A DNA stretch of 36,865 nucleotides. Source: an uncultured Cocleimonas sp. GTDB taxonomy: Bacteria > Pseudomonadota > Gammaproteobacteria > Thiotrichales > Thiotrichaceae. The stretch lies in contig NZ_CANLZW010000044.1 of NCBI RefSeq assembly GCF_947495625.1, positions 1 through 36,865 on the forward strand, in the 5' to 3' direction. The notes under the pieces were generated by a model that was not told the origin of the DNA, made no database searches, and saw only the letters and a list, made by a program, of their open reading frames with translations. Shown in pieces: positions 18,288-26,633 of this stretch; position 1 is the stretch's first letter, and every line of letters begins with the position of its first letter. The translations under genes were made by a program, and so were the position numbers.

Positions 18288-19616
18288 ATGAATCTTATTG
18301 AAATGAGTGCCACCGCAGCAGCAGCTGCAATTCAACAAGGTCAGGTAACTTCACAAGAGTTAGTTCAAGCCTATGTAGACCAGATTAATGCGTATGATGA
18401 AGGAATACAGGCATGGGCGCATTATGATCCTGATTATGCATTATCTCAGGCAAAAGACGCTGACCTTTTAAGAAAGAGTGGACAAACGACAGGACCACTC
18501 CACGGCATACCAATAGGTATCAAAGATATTTTTGATACCAAAGATATGCCAACAGAAGACGGAACAGCGATCCATAAAGGCCGTACCCCTGCTTATGACG
18601 CTAGTAGTGTTGAGTTCCTTCGGATGTCTGGCGCCATCATTATGGGTAAAACCGTAACAACCGAAATGGCAGTTTATACGGCGGGTAAAACCAAGAACCC
18701 GCACGATCCTAATCGAACTCCGGGAGGATCATCAAGCGGCTCTGCTGCTGCTGTCGCTTCCAATATGGTACCTCTTGCAATAGGTACACAAACTAATGGC
18801 TCAATAATACGTCCTGCATCCTATTGTGGGGTTGTAGGCTATAAACCCAGTCATGGCCTGATTTCACGTTACCGGGTGTTACAGCAATCACTGCGTTTCG
18901 ACAGTGTGGGTGTATTTGCTCGAGATGTCACAGATGCAGCTTTGATAGCCCAGCAAATGATGGTGTTTGATAAACAAGACCCCGCGATGAAGGCTAGAAT
19001 GCCTCCCAGACTTTTAGAAACCATAGAACAAGGACCACTGGTACCACCACGCTTAGTCTTTGTAAAAACACCAGCATGGGAAGAGCACGCTGACAATGAC
19101 ATAAAAGAAGGATTCTCAGAACTTGTCGATGCACTTGGCAATTCGGTTGAAACACTGGATTTAACTGATTTACTAAAAGATGTTGTTGAGTGGCATAGGG
19201 TCATTATGGAAACAGATATTGCCAAAAGCTTTCAGCGTGAATACAAGCAAGGCAAAAATGTCATGAGTTCTTCATTGCAGGAAATGATAGAACGCGGGCA
19301 AAAGAATCTTGCGATTGATTACAATGACGCTGTTGATCATATCAAAGCACTCAATACTGCTCTGGATGAAATAATGTCTGAATATGATGCAATACTGACA
19401 CCTTCAACTACGGGTGAAGCACCATTAGGGCTGGAATCAACAGGAAGCCCAATTTTTTGCACACCTTGGTCTTTTTGTGGAATGCCAGCGGTCACTTTAC
19501 CATTAATGCAGGGTTCTAACGGTATGCCACTGGGGGTTCAACTGGTTTCCTCAAAGGGTGATGATGCAAGGCTTCTCAGGACTGCAGACTGGTTGAGCAA
19601 GACAGTAAACGACTAA
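18288..19616 (+). CDS. Amidase-signature hydrolase resembling malonamidase E2
   Basis: 442 residues. The Ser-cisSer-Lys triad is visible: Lys79 (GIKDIFDT), Ser148 (GGSSSGSA) and nucleophile Ser172 (TNGSIIRPAS). The spacings 69 and 24 equal those of malonamidase E2 (Lys62, Ser131, Ser155), and neighbouring blocks such as NMPTE/DMPTE, PGGSSSGSAAAV and IRPASYCG resemble that enzyme as I recall it. Arg175, three residues after the nucleophile, is in the place of the Arg that binds the malonyl carboxylate in that structure. The enzyme would hydrolyse an amide, plausibly malonamate or ureidomalonate, to malonate. No GatB/GatC genes adjoin, so it is not the tRNA amidotransferase. Function is inferred; family membership is sure. 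Confidence 0.88.
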   Translation: MNLIEMSATAAAAAIQQGQVTSQELVQAYVDQINAYDEGIQAWAHYDPDYALSQAKDADLLRKSGQTTGPLHGIPIGIKDIFDTKDMPTEDGTAIHKGRTPAYDASSVEFLRMSGAIIMGKTVTTEMAVYTAGKTKNPHDPNRTPGGSSSGSAAAVASNMVPLAIGTQTNGSIIRPASYCGVVGYKPSHGLISRYRVLQQSLRFDSVGVFARDVTDAALIAQQMMVFDKQDPAMKARMPPRLLETIEQGPLVPPRLVFVKTPAWEEHADNDIKEGFSELVDALGNSVETLDLTDLLKDVVEWHRVIMETDIAKSFQREYKQGKNVMSSSLQEMIERGQKNLAIDYNDAVDHIKALNTALDEIMSEYDAILTPSTTGEAPLGLESTGSPIFCTPWSFCGMPAVTLPLMQGSNGMPLGVQLVSSKGDDARLLRTADWLSKTVND

Positions 19617-19646
19617 ATCAAACGAATTACATGAAGGACAAAGAAA

Positions 19647-19829
19647 ATGAGTAACTTAATATCAGCGGCACTTTCGTTAATAGTAATTACCGCCTTTCTT
19701 GGTGGGCTAGCCTACTCGATTTGGGAAAATACAGATGACATCGCTTTCCCCATTATTATTGCCCTAATTTTGGCTATGGTTTACAAAAGCGCTTATGACG
19801 AAATTAAATCTGGTCCAAATCATGTTTAG
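19647..19829 (+). CDS. Small two-helix membrane protein, unknown
   Basis: 60 residues with two hydrophobic segments (about 4-24 and 33-46) split by the polar turn WENTDD, and a hydrophilic C-terminus. AAGGA lies 8 bp before the ATG. It is 30 bp after the amidase gene on the same strand and is followed by a terminator-like repeat copy, so it is the last gene of the TRAP-amidase operon. I do not recognise the family. It may be an accessory to the transporter, but nothing in the sequence proves that. Confidence 0.7.
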   Translation: MSNLISAALSLIVITAFLGGLAYSIWENTDDIAFPIIIALILAMVYKSAYDEIKSGPNHV

Positions 19830-19875
19830 TTCTACCTTACTGGGTAAATCTATTTAACCACGGTTTTTTATAGAT

Positions 19876-19902
19876 CACCCCCCTACTTTTGGTGGTTTTT
19901 TT
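19876..19902 (+). repeat. Dispersed repeat, copy f, possible terminator of the first TRAP operon
   Basis: CACCCCCCTACTTTTGG, then TGG and seven T, 47 bp after the small membrane protein gene and 35 bp before the 3' end of the regulator gene. ACC can pair with GGT around the loop, and the U tract is good, so weak intrinsic termination is plausible. Confidence 0.8.
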
Positions 19903-19937
19903 GGATGATAGCTTTATCTACAAAGCTATAAATAATT

Positions 19938-20618
19938 TTATTCTTTTGCGGCGTGTATTAACTTTTCAGCATTTCTCTGACTGATAGTTGCTAGCAAATC
20001 AGCGAATCTCTCTCCCTGTACAACAACGTGTTTACGCATTTCATTTGAAGCCTTCTGAGCATCCCCTGCCTCAATTGCTTTGACTACCTCATTGTGCTCA
20101 TCAAAGGAACTTTGCATCCGACCTCTCGTTCTGAGTTGTAGTCGACGAAAAGCTTTTAAGCGTCTATGTAATATACCTGACTGTTCTTCAAGAAAAGAAT
20201 TATGAGCGGCAGTCAGAATTGTTTTATGAAACTTCTCATTTTTATAATAATAATCATCTGTATCACCACTTAAAACTGCATCAGTACAATCCAAGTGAGC
20301 TTCACGGATTTTTTCAATATCTTCTTTAGAGGCTCTACGGGCAGCTAATCTTGCCGCCATCGCTTCATACTCACCCATAACATCAAACATTTCAATCAAT
20401 AGAGTTGGTCCTACTTCTGCAACAAAATTACCCTTATGGGGTCTTTTAACTACCAATCCAGCAGTAGTTAACTGTATTAATGCTTCACGTACAGGTGTTC
20501 TTGAAACACCAAAACGCTCAGCTAAGCTTACTTCATCAAGCCGTGTATTTTCTTTGAGTAAACCCGTAATAATTTCTTCTTCAAGTTGACTGCGCAGTAT
20601 GTTTGCTGGAGATGTCAT
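19938..20618 (-). CDS. matR: GntR-family (FadR/FCD) regulator of malonate use, MatR-like
   Basis: 226 residues. The N-terminal winged helix (about 5-70) has the GntR recognition segment SLAERFGVSRTPVREAL. The C-terminal FCD domain (about 76-210) has the His-containing helices FHKTIL, DEHNEV and MRKHVV that usually bind a metal and a carboxylate ligand. It is transcribed divergently from the malonate TRAP/matAB operon, the classic place for MatR, and TTGTATACAA lies in the shared promoter region. I infer that it represses, with malonate or malonyl-CoA as the likely inducer. An identical site before the first TRAP operon suggests a second target. The name rests on context; binding is not proven. 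Confidence 0.82.
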   Translation of the reverse strand: MTSPANILRSQLEEEIITGLLKENTRLDEVSLAERFGVSRTPVREALIQLTTAGLVVKRPHKGNFVAEVGPTLLIEMFDVMGEYEAMAARLAARRASKEDIEKIREAHLDCTDAVLSGDTDDYYYKNEKFHKTILTAAHNSFLEEQSGILHRRLKAFRRLQLRTRGRMQSSFDEHNEVVKAIEAGDAQKASNEMRKHVVVQGERFADLLATISQRNAEKLIHAAKE

Positions 20619-20693
20619 GCATTTATATTCTCTATAAAACTATTGTTTTGTTACATGGAGTATAGCCAAACCACAAATAATACTAAATATAAT

Positions 20694-20709
20694 TTATTGT
20701 ATACAACTT
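20694..20709 (+). promoter_or_regulatory. Putative MatR operator in the matR / TRAP divergent region
   Basis: TTATTGTATACAACTT, with the perfect palindrome TTGTATACAA at 20697-20706, identical over 16 bp to the site at 14924-14939. It resembles the reported MatR target of Rhizobium (a TCTTGTA/TACA-type palindrome). A partial repeat ATTGTATAT follows at 20718-20726. The position between divergent genes fits control of both. Confidence 0.75.
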
Positions 20710-20711
20710 CA

Positions 20712-20739
20712 TTGACTATTGTATATTTTGAACTATGCT
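20712..20739 (+). promoter_or_regulatory. Candidate sigma-70 promoter of the malonate operon
   Basis: TTGACT (20712-20717) and TATGCT (20734-20739) are separated by 16 bp, with the putative MatR site 5 bp upstream of the -35 and a half site in the spacer. Transcription would start about 65 bp before the binding-protein ATG. Found by eye only. Confidence 0.45.
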
Positions 20740-20812
20740 ATCTATCAGTCTATGTTTAAAGATAAAACTTAAGAGGCTATTTTGTTTCTTATTATATTCA
20801 AGGAGGAGTACC

Positions 20813-21799
20813 ATGAATTTTTTAAAAGGTGTTTTATTAACGGCTAGCTTTAGCTTAGTTATAAGTGGATCTGTACAAGCTAAAGAATTAAAACTAAGCC
20901 ATCAATGGTCGACTAAAGACGTTCGACATAAGGTTGCGCAAATGGTAGCGGATGATGTTAAAGCTGCTGGCGTTGATTTATCAATTAAAATTTACCCATC
21001 TAAGTCATTATTCAAACCCCGTGAACAATACAACCCTCTTTCTCGCGGCAAAGTAGACATGATTGTTCTTCCCTTAAGCTATGCTGCTGGACAACAACCT
21101 GCATATAATTTAACACTGATGCCAGGTATGGTAAAAAACCATGATCACGGAGCTCGACTTACCAGCTCTCCTTTCATGAAAAAGATTGAAGAGTACATGG
21201 CTAAAGATGATGTCATGGTATTAGTTCATGGTTATTTGGCAGGTGGATTTGGAGGCAAAGATAAATGTATTACCAGTCCAGCTGATGTCAAAGGCATGCA
21301 ATTTAGAGCTGCAGGAAAAGCATTCGAACAAATGTTGGCAGAAGCTGGCGCATCTATTACATCAATGGCCTCCTCAGAAATCTATTCTGCGATGCAGACA
21401 GGTGTATTAAATGCAGCCAACACATCATCATCAAGCTTTGTTTCATACCGCCTTTACGAACAAATCAAATGCTTTACCCCTGCTGGAGACGTTGCTTTAT
21501 GGTTTATGTATCAACCGATGTTAATGAATAAAAGCACATTTGAAGGACTTACTGAAGCTCAACAAAAAGCACTTAGAACAGCTGCTGCAAAAGCTCAGGA
21601 TTTTTATCTTGCTGAGGCTAAAAAAGCAGATGCTGCTTCTGAAAAGACCTTTAGTGATGCTGGTGTGAAAATCGCCAGGATGTCTGAAGAGGACTTTAAT
21701 GCCTGGAGAGAAATCGCCAAAAAGTCTTCCTATAAAAAATTCGTTGAGCAAACAGAGGGCGGCCAGGAACTACTCGACATGGCACTTGCAGTTGAATAA
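20813..21799 (+). CDS. TRAP solute-binding protein of the malonate operon (MatP/DctP-like)
   Basis: 328 residues from ATG 20813, which has a perfect AGGAGG 6 bp upstream; the longer reading frame starting at 20735 is rejected. A Sec signal peptide ends at VQA-KE (residue 23). The DctP carboxylate-binding Arg is Arg165 in GMQFRAAG, followed by the ASSEIYSAMQTGVLNAANTS helix-loop typical of the family. Because matA and matB follow in the same operon, malonate is the probable ligand, as for the MatPQM system of Sinorhizobium. Unlike the first TRAP system's binding protein it uses Sec, not Tat. Confidence 0.88.
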   Translation: MNFLKGVLLTASFSLVISGSVQAKELKLSHQWSTKDVRHKVAQMVADDVKAAGVDLSIKIYPSKSLFKPREQYNPLSRGKVDMIVLPLSYAAGQQPAYNLTLMPGMVKNHDHGARLTSSPFMKKIEEYMAKDDVMVLVHGYLAGGFGGKDKCITSPADVKGMQFRAAGKAFEQMLAEAGASITSMASSEIYSAMQTGVLNAANTSSSSFVSYRLYEQIKCFTPAGDVALWFMYQPMLMNKSTFEGLTEAQQKALRTAAAKAQDFYLAEAKKADAASEKTFSDAGVKIARMSEEDFNAWREIAKKSSYKKFVEQTEGGQELLDMALAVE

Positions 21800-21843
21800 C
21801 TGATTATCTTAAGCAACATAATTAATTAGTTATTAATTTATTA

Positions 21844-21866
21844 GTAGCGTAATTCTATTGCGCTAC
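21844..21866 (+). other. Intercistronic hairpin between the second dctP and dctQ genes
   Basis: GTAGCGTAAT, loop TCT, ATTGCGCTAC: a 10-bp stem with one mismatch (a T opposite G, which can wobble in RNA on one strand reading), ending 20 bp before the dctQ ATG. No U tract follows. Its place matches the hairpin in the first TRAP operon although the sequences are unrelated. Confidence 0.75.
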
Positions 21867-21886
21867 TTATTTAAAGAAGAGTGATC

Positions 21887-22465
21887 ATGTCTGACTCAAG
21901 TAAAACGGTAAAAAACCAGGCGGCTTCAATTGAAGAGCATGGAAAATTTATCAAAATTATCCATTTATTATCCAGATTCTCAGGGGCGATTTCAGCTGCA
22001 ATGATTGTTGCATCGGTAGTCATTACCTGTGAAATGATATTTGTAAGATTTGTACTTAACCAATCTACCATTTGGCAAACAGAAACTGTCGTTTATTTAA
22101 TGATTGCTGCTACTTTACTTGGTTTGCCCTACGTCCAATTATTACGTGGACATGTAAATGTTGATCTGATTCCTCTTATGTTAAGACCAAAACCCAGAAT
22201 GATTTTACAACTATTAAGTTTAACTTTATCAATAGTCATAGTAGCTATTATGGCTTTCTACGGTTTTGAATTATTTCATACTGCTTGGACAAAAGGATGG
22301 AAGTCTGACACTGTCTGGGGAGTACGCATGTGGATACCATATCTGGCACTTCCAGTAGGTTTAATTTTGTATATGCTTCAATTAATCGCAGATTCTATTA
22401 GTATTTTAAATAATTCCGGCAACAACCCAAATCTTGTTTATAAAGACATTGAGGGAGATAGTTAA
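21887..22465 (+). CDS. TRAP small permease of the malonate operon (MatQ/DctQ-like)
   Basis: 192 residues from ATG 21887, with AAGAAGA about 6 bp upstream; an in-frame GTG at 21881 is less likely. Four hydrophobic segments, with the family stretch CEMIFVRFVLNQSTIWQTET after the first helix. It forms the membrane part of the carrier with the large permease. Its TAA overlaps the ATG of the next gene (TAATG), implying coupled translation. The polar N-terminal extension of about 25 residues is longer than in the first system. Confidence 0.88.
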   Translation: MSDSSKTVKNQAASIEEHGKFIKIIHLLSRFSGAISAAMIVASVVITCEMIFVRFVLNQSTIWQTETVVYLMIAATLLGLPYVQLLRGHVNVDLIPLMLRPKPRMILQLLSLTLSIVIVAIMAFYGFELFHTAWTKGWKSDTVWGVRMWIPYLALPVGLILYMLQLIADSISILNNSGNNPNLVYKDIEGDS

Positions 22466-23784
22466 TGGACCCTCTCACTTTAGGTGCTGTAGTCGGTATA
22501 ACAACGATTATCATATTATTCTCTGGCGTCTCTGTAGCTATCGGGCTATTTCTTGTTTCAGCACTATTTCTTTTGATATTCGATGGTGCGGGATCTCTGG
22601 AATTATTACCAGAATTGTTATTTGGAAAGCTAGATAATTTCGCCTTACTCTCTATCCCCATGTTTATCATAATGGGTTCTGCCATATCTTCCACCAGAGC
22701 AGGAGCTGACCTTTATGAAGCTTTAGAGCGCTGGATGACGAGAGTACCTGGAGGTCTGGTAGTATCTAACCTAGGCGCTTGTGCACTATTTTCCGCCATG
22801 TCTGGCTCTTCACCTGCTACCTGTGCTGCTATCGGCAAAATGGGCATTCCAGAAATGAGAAAAAGAGGCTACCCAGATACAATTGCAGCGGGATCAATAG
22901 CCGCAGGTGGAACACTTGGCATATTAATCCCACCATCCGTAACCATGATTATCTACGGTATCTCCACAGAAACCTCAATAGGAAGACTCTTTTTAGCTGG
23001 TGTAATGCCAGGCCTATTACTCGTATCACTATTTATGATCTGGACAATTTATTCAGCCAGTAGACAAGTAGATGGTGGATTAACTTCTTTAAAAACCAGT
23101 TATAGCTGGTCAGAAAAGTTTGAAGTCCTCCCTCGTGTAATTCCTTTTATACTAGTTATATTAGGCGTTTTATATGCTTTATATGGAGGAGTTGCTACGC
23201 CGTCTGAGACAGCAGCAGTAGGTGCACTGCTTACCATTATTCTGGCAATTGTTGTCTATCGATTATTTAGCCTTAAATCTTTGTGGATGATACTTCGCGA
23301 TTCGACTAAAGAAAGTGTCATGATCTTATTTATCATTGGTGCTGCTGGTGTTTTCTCGTATATGTTATCCAGCTTGTTTATCACACAATCAATCGCAGAG
23401 TGGATAGGCACATTAGAAGTTAACCGCTGGGTTTTAATCTTTGTGGTGAATATTTTCTTACTAATTGCAGGTTTTTTCTTACCGCCTGTTGCAGTCATAT
23501 TAATGGCTGCACCGATACTCCTACCCATAATTACAACTGCGGGTTTTGATCCTTACTGGTTTGCTGTGGTATTGACGATAAATATGGAGATCGGTTTGAT
23601 TTCTCCACCTGTAGGTTTAAATTTATACGTTATTAATGGAATAGCACCTGATATCCCGCTTAAAACCATTCTTGTTGGTTCGCTACCTTTTGTTTTCTGC
23701 ATGATACTAGCGATTGTTATTTTAAGCATATTCCCAAGCATTGCCACTTGGCTACCTGATATATTAATGGGGCCAGCCAGATGA
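22465..23784 (+). CDS. TRAP large permease of the malonate operon (MatM/DctM-like)
   Basis: 439 residues with about 12 transmembrane helices and the DctM repeats GGTLGILIPPSVTMIIYG (near 150) and ATPSETAAVGALL (near 245). It starts inside the dctQ stop and its TGA overlaps the matA start (ATGA). The unbroken chain of overlaps from dctQ to matB means carrier and malonate enzymes are made together, which strongly supports malonate as the substrate. Confidence 0.9.
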   Translation: MDPLTLGAVVGITTIIILFSGVSVAIGLFLVSALFLLIFDGAGSLELLPELLFGKLDNFALLSIPMFIIMGSAISSTRAGADLYEALERWMTRVPGGLVVSNLGACALFSAMSGSSPATCAAIGKMGIPEMRKRGYPDTIAAGSIAAGGTLGILIPPSVTMIIYGISTETSIGRLFLAGVMPGLLLVSLFMIWTIYSASRQVDGGLTSLKTSYSWSEKFEVLPRVIPFILVILGVLYALYGGVATPSETAAVGALLTIILAIVVYRLFSLKSLWMILRDSTKESVMILFIIGAAGVFSYMLSSLFITQSIAEWIGTLEVNRWVLIFVVNIFLLIAGFFLPPVAVILMAAPILLPIITTAGFDPYWFAVVLTINMEIGLISPPVGLNLYVINGIAPDIPLKTILVGSLPFVFCMILAIVILSIFPSIATWLPDILMGPAR

Positions 23785-25103
23785 TTAGCGCAACGACAAT
23801 TTTAAATGAATTTGTAACCCGAATTACTGATGCCGGACGTTCATTAACTGGCACAGTTCAAACAATACATATAGATACCGAAACATTATGTGACTATTTA
23901 GTTTCAGAAAAAGGAGAAGCAACTGGAGTAGCTATTGCTCATGAAGTTTTAAATAGATACAAAGCACTAGACGAGCAAGGGAAATACGCTTTTTTTCTTA
24001 TGCTACTAAATAACTTCGGGTCTGATTCAAAACAGGTTGAAGCTGCTTTTAAACTATGGAAACAGCAAAGTGCATCTTCAGGAAGAGCCATACATCTGGC
24101 CACAGAACCCAAAAGTATGGAGTTAATTAGACGCCTGAATAGAGTAAAAGGCGCAACCAGTCAAATCGTAGAGATACGAAATGATCTTTTAAATTTTCTA
24201 AAAAAAGATCCCAATCTAAAACCTTTAGATAATGATTTCAAACACATATTAAGCTCTTGGTTTAATCGAGGCTTCCTTGAGTTAGAAAGCATCACCTGGT
24301 CCACATCAGCAGAAATACTTGAACGCATTATTAAGTATGAGGCAGTTCATGAAATACAAGGTTGGGATGACTTACGACGCAGGGTCATAGAAAAAGACCG
24401 TCGATTATATGCCTATTTCCATCCCGCAATGCCAAATGAGCCTTTGATTTTCGTTGAAGTTGCTTTAGTTGAAGGTATTCCATCTTCCATAGAACCAATT
24501 TTATCAGCATCACGAGAACCTATTGATCCCGACAAGGCAAACACTGCTACATTTTACTCCATATCTAATTGTCAGCCAGGCCTAAGAGGAATTTCGTTTG
24601 GTAATTTCATGATTAAAAAAGCAGTTATGGAATTACAACGTGAATATCCTTCAATAAAAACTTTTGTCACTCTATCGCCAGTACCCGGTTTACGTAGTTG
24701 GGCTGAATCAGAAATTTCTAAACCTTCAGGATTATTAAACGACTCACAGTTGATGTATTTAAAAAATCTCAATGCAACAAACAAACTCCCTTCCAATAAG
24801 GATGAGAATATTCTTCTTCGTGAAATTACCGCCAAATACCTTGTTCAAGCGCGTACTGAAAAAGACAAAATTATAGACCCTGTAGCCAGATTCCACCTAG
24901 GCAATGGTGCTTGCTTAAAGCATATTCATGCAAACGCTAATACTAACCAGGAAGGACTTTGGTCTGCCTGGGGAATGATGGTGAATTATGATTATAAGCT
25001 TAAGGACATTGAGAAAAATCACGAAGCTTTTGTTAACAAACATGAAGTAATCCACTCTTCTGATGTTCAAGCTCTGTTAAAAAAAGGATTTAAAAATGTA
25101 TGA
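23781..25103 (+). CDS. matA: Malonyl-CoA decarboxylase
   Basis: 440 residues, normal length for bacterial MCD. It converts malonyl-CoA to acetyl-CoA and CO2. The N-terminal helical domain spans about 1-180 and the GNAT-like catalytic domain follows. Ser299 in TLSPVPG and His372 in RFHLGNGA align with the human catalytic pair Ser329 and His423 by their flanking motifs (LSPIPG and FHLQNGA). The start overlaps the permease stop by 4 bp and the stop overlaps matB by 8 bp. It supplies the second step of malonate breakdown after MatB. Confidence 0.95.
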   Translation: MISATTILNEFVTRITDAGRSLTGTVQTIHIDTETLCDYLVSEKGEATGVAIAHEVLNRYKALDEQGKYAFFLMLLNNFGSDSKQVEAAFKLWKQQSASSGRAIHLATEPKSMELIRRLNRVKGATSQIVEIRNDLLNFLKKDPNLKPLDNDFKHILSSWFNRGFLELESITWSTSAEILERIIKYEAVHEIQGWDDLRRRVIEKDRRLYAYFHPAMPNEPLIFVEVALVEGIPSSIEPILSASREPIDPDKANTATFYSISNCQPGLRGISFGNFMIKKAVMELQREYPSIKTFVTLSPVPGLRSWAESEISKPSGLLNDSQLMYLKNLNATNKLPSNKDENILLREITAKYLVQARTEKDKIIDPVARFHLGNGACLKHIHANANTNQEGLWSAWGMMVNYDYKLKDIEKNHEAFVNKHEVIHSSDVQALLKKGFKNV

Positions 25104-26613
25104 TTCTAATTTCTTATTAAATCAACTTAGACAAGCGTCTATCGGGAGTGAGCAAACCATATTTGCCAAATTAGATGATGACAGCAATGTCACTTATGGT
25201 GAGTTATTTTCTAATGCAGAAAAAATTGCATCTATGCTTGTTAAAAATGGCTTAAAACCAGACGATAGAGTTTTAGTTCAGGTAAATAAATCGATTCAGG
25301 CAGTACAGTTATATTTAGGTACAATGCTAGCCGGTGGGATCTTCTTACCACTCAATACCGCTTATACATCCGAAGAAATCAGTTATTTTATATCGGATGC
25401 AACACCGGCAATTTTAATTTGTGACCCCAAAAAACTAAACACACTTGAGCCGTTGGCTGAAAAATCAGGAGTCATAAAGACTTTTACATTAGATCAGGCA
25501 GGAAATGGCTCACTAATGGATGCTGCTAATAAAGAAACAGAAGGCTTCACTGGGGTGCCTCGGACTGAAAATGATCTGGCATCGATTATTTATACTTCAG
25601 GCACAACCGGCCGATCTAAAGGCGCAATGCTTTCTGGTTTAAATCTTATTAGTAACGCTTCAACGCTAATGGATTACTGGAAATTTGATAACAAAGATGT
25701 CCTTATTCATAGCTTGCCCATTTTTCATGTACATGGACTTTTTGTGGCTATAAATATAACCTTATTAGCTGGATCTAAACTCATTTTCCATCATAATTTC
25801 GATGTCGATACTATTTTATCTGATATGAACTCTGCTTCTGTGCTCATGGGAGTGCCAACTTTCTATGTGCGTTTGCTACAAACAGAAGGACTTAATAAGA
25901 CATCTACCATTAATATGCGACTTTTCGTTTCTGGGTCTGCTCCCATGCTAGAAGAAACTCATAAACAGTGGCAAGAAAAAACCGGGCACTCAATTATTGA
26001 ACGCTATGGCATGTCCGAAACAAATATGAATACATCGAATCCTTATGATGGAGAGCGCAAAGCAGGAACAGTAGGGCTACCACTGCCAAATACTGAGGTA
26101 ATCGTTGCTGATCCCGAATCTGGCAAACCATTAAATCCAGGAGAAGTCGGTTCGGTAGAAATCAGGGGACCGAATGTTTTTTCAGGTTATTGGAATATGC
26201 CAGAAAAAACTGCCGAAGAAATACGCGAAAACGGGTTCTTTATAACAGGAGACCTGGGTGTTTTTGGAGAAGATGGCTATTTGTCCATTGTCGGACGATC
26301 AAAAGATTTGGTAATCAGCGGTGGCTATAATATCTACCCTAAAGAGTTAGAACTACTCATCGATGATATAGAGGGTGTCAATGAAAGCGCCGTCATCGGC
26401 CTTCCGGATAAAGATTTTGGAGAAAAAATCGCTGCTGTTATTGTTAAAGATAATTCTTCTGAAATCAGCGAAAATGTAATTTTTAAAGAACTTGAATCCA
26501 AACTAGCTCGTTTCAAACAACCTAGGCACATTATCTTTGTAGATGAGCTTCCTAGAAACACCATGGGAAAAGTGCAAAAAAACAGCTTAAGAGAGACATA
26601 CCAAAATTTATAA
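25096..26613 (+). CDS. matB: Malonyl-CoA synthetase
   Basis: 505 residues of the acyl-AMP-forming family. It activates malonate with ATP and CoA to malonyl-CoA. P-loop YTSGTTGRSKG is at 166-176, the malonate-contacting region MRLFVSGSAP includes Arg275, ERYGMSETNMNTSNPYDG (302-319) is nearly diagnostic for MatB, GDLG is near 385, and the catalytic Lys is 492 in MGKVQKN. Similarity to Rhodopseudomonas MatB, as I remember it, runs end to end. It is last in the operon. A convergent TSUP gene ends only 20 bp away, with no visible terminator, so the transcripts probably overlap. Confidence 0.96.
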   Translation: MYDSNFLLNQLRQASIGSEQTIFAKLDDDSNVTYGELFSNAEKIASMLVKNGLKPDDRVLVQVNKSIQAVQLYLGTMLAGGIFLPLNTAYTSEEISYFISDATPAILICDPKKLNTLEPLAEKSGVIKTFTLDQAGNGSLMDAANKETEGFTGVPRTENDLASIIYTSGTTGRSKGAMLSGLNLISNASTLMDYWKFDNKDVLIHSLPIFHVHGLFVAINITLLAGSKLIFHHNFDVDTILSDMNSASVLMGVPTFYVRLLQTEGLNKTSTINMRLFVSGSAPMLEETHKQWQEKTGHSIIERYGMSETNMNTSNPYDGERKAGTVGLPLPNTEVIVADPESGKPLNPGEVGSVEIRGPNVFSGYWNMPEKTAEEIRENGFFITGDLGVFGEDGYLSIVGRSKDLVISGGYNIYPKELELLIDDIEGVNESAVIGLPDKDFGEKIAAVIVKDNSSEISENVIFKELESKLARFKQPRHIIFVDELPRNTMGKVQKNSLRETYQNL

Positions 26614-26633
26614 AAGGTATTTAGTTCAAGGCC

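Noticed and set aside
20735-20812. Upstream start for the second TRAP binding protein
   Set aside because: It would put 26 residues ahead of the signal peptide and overlap the candidate promoter; the ATG at 20813 has a perfect AGGAGG.
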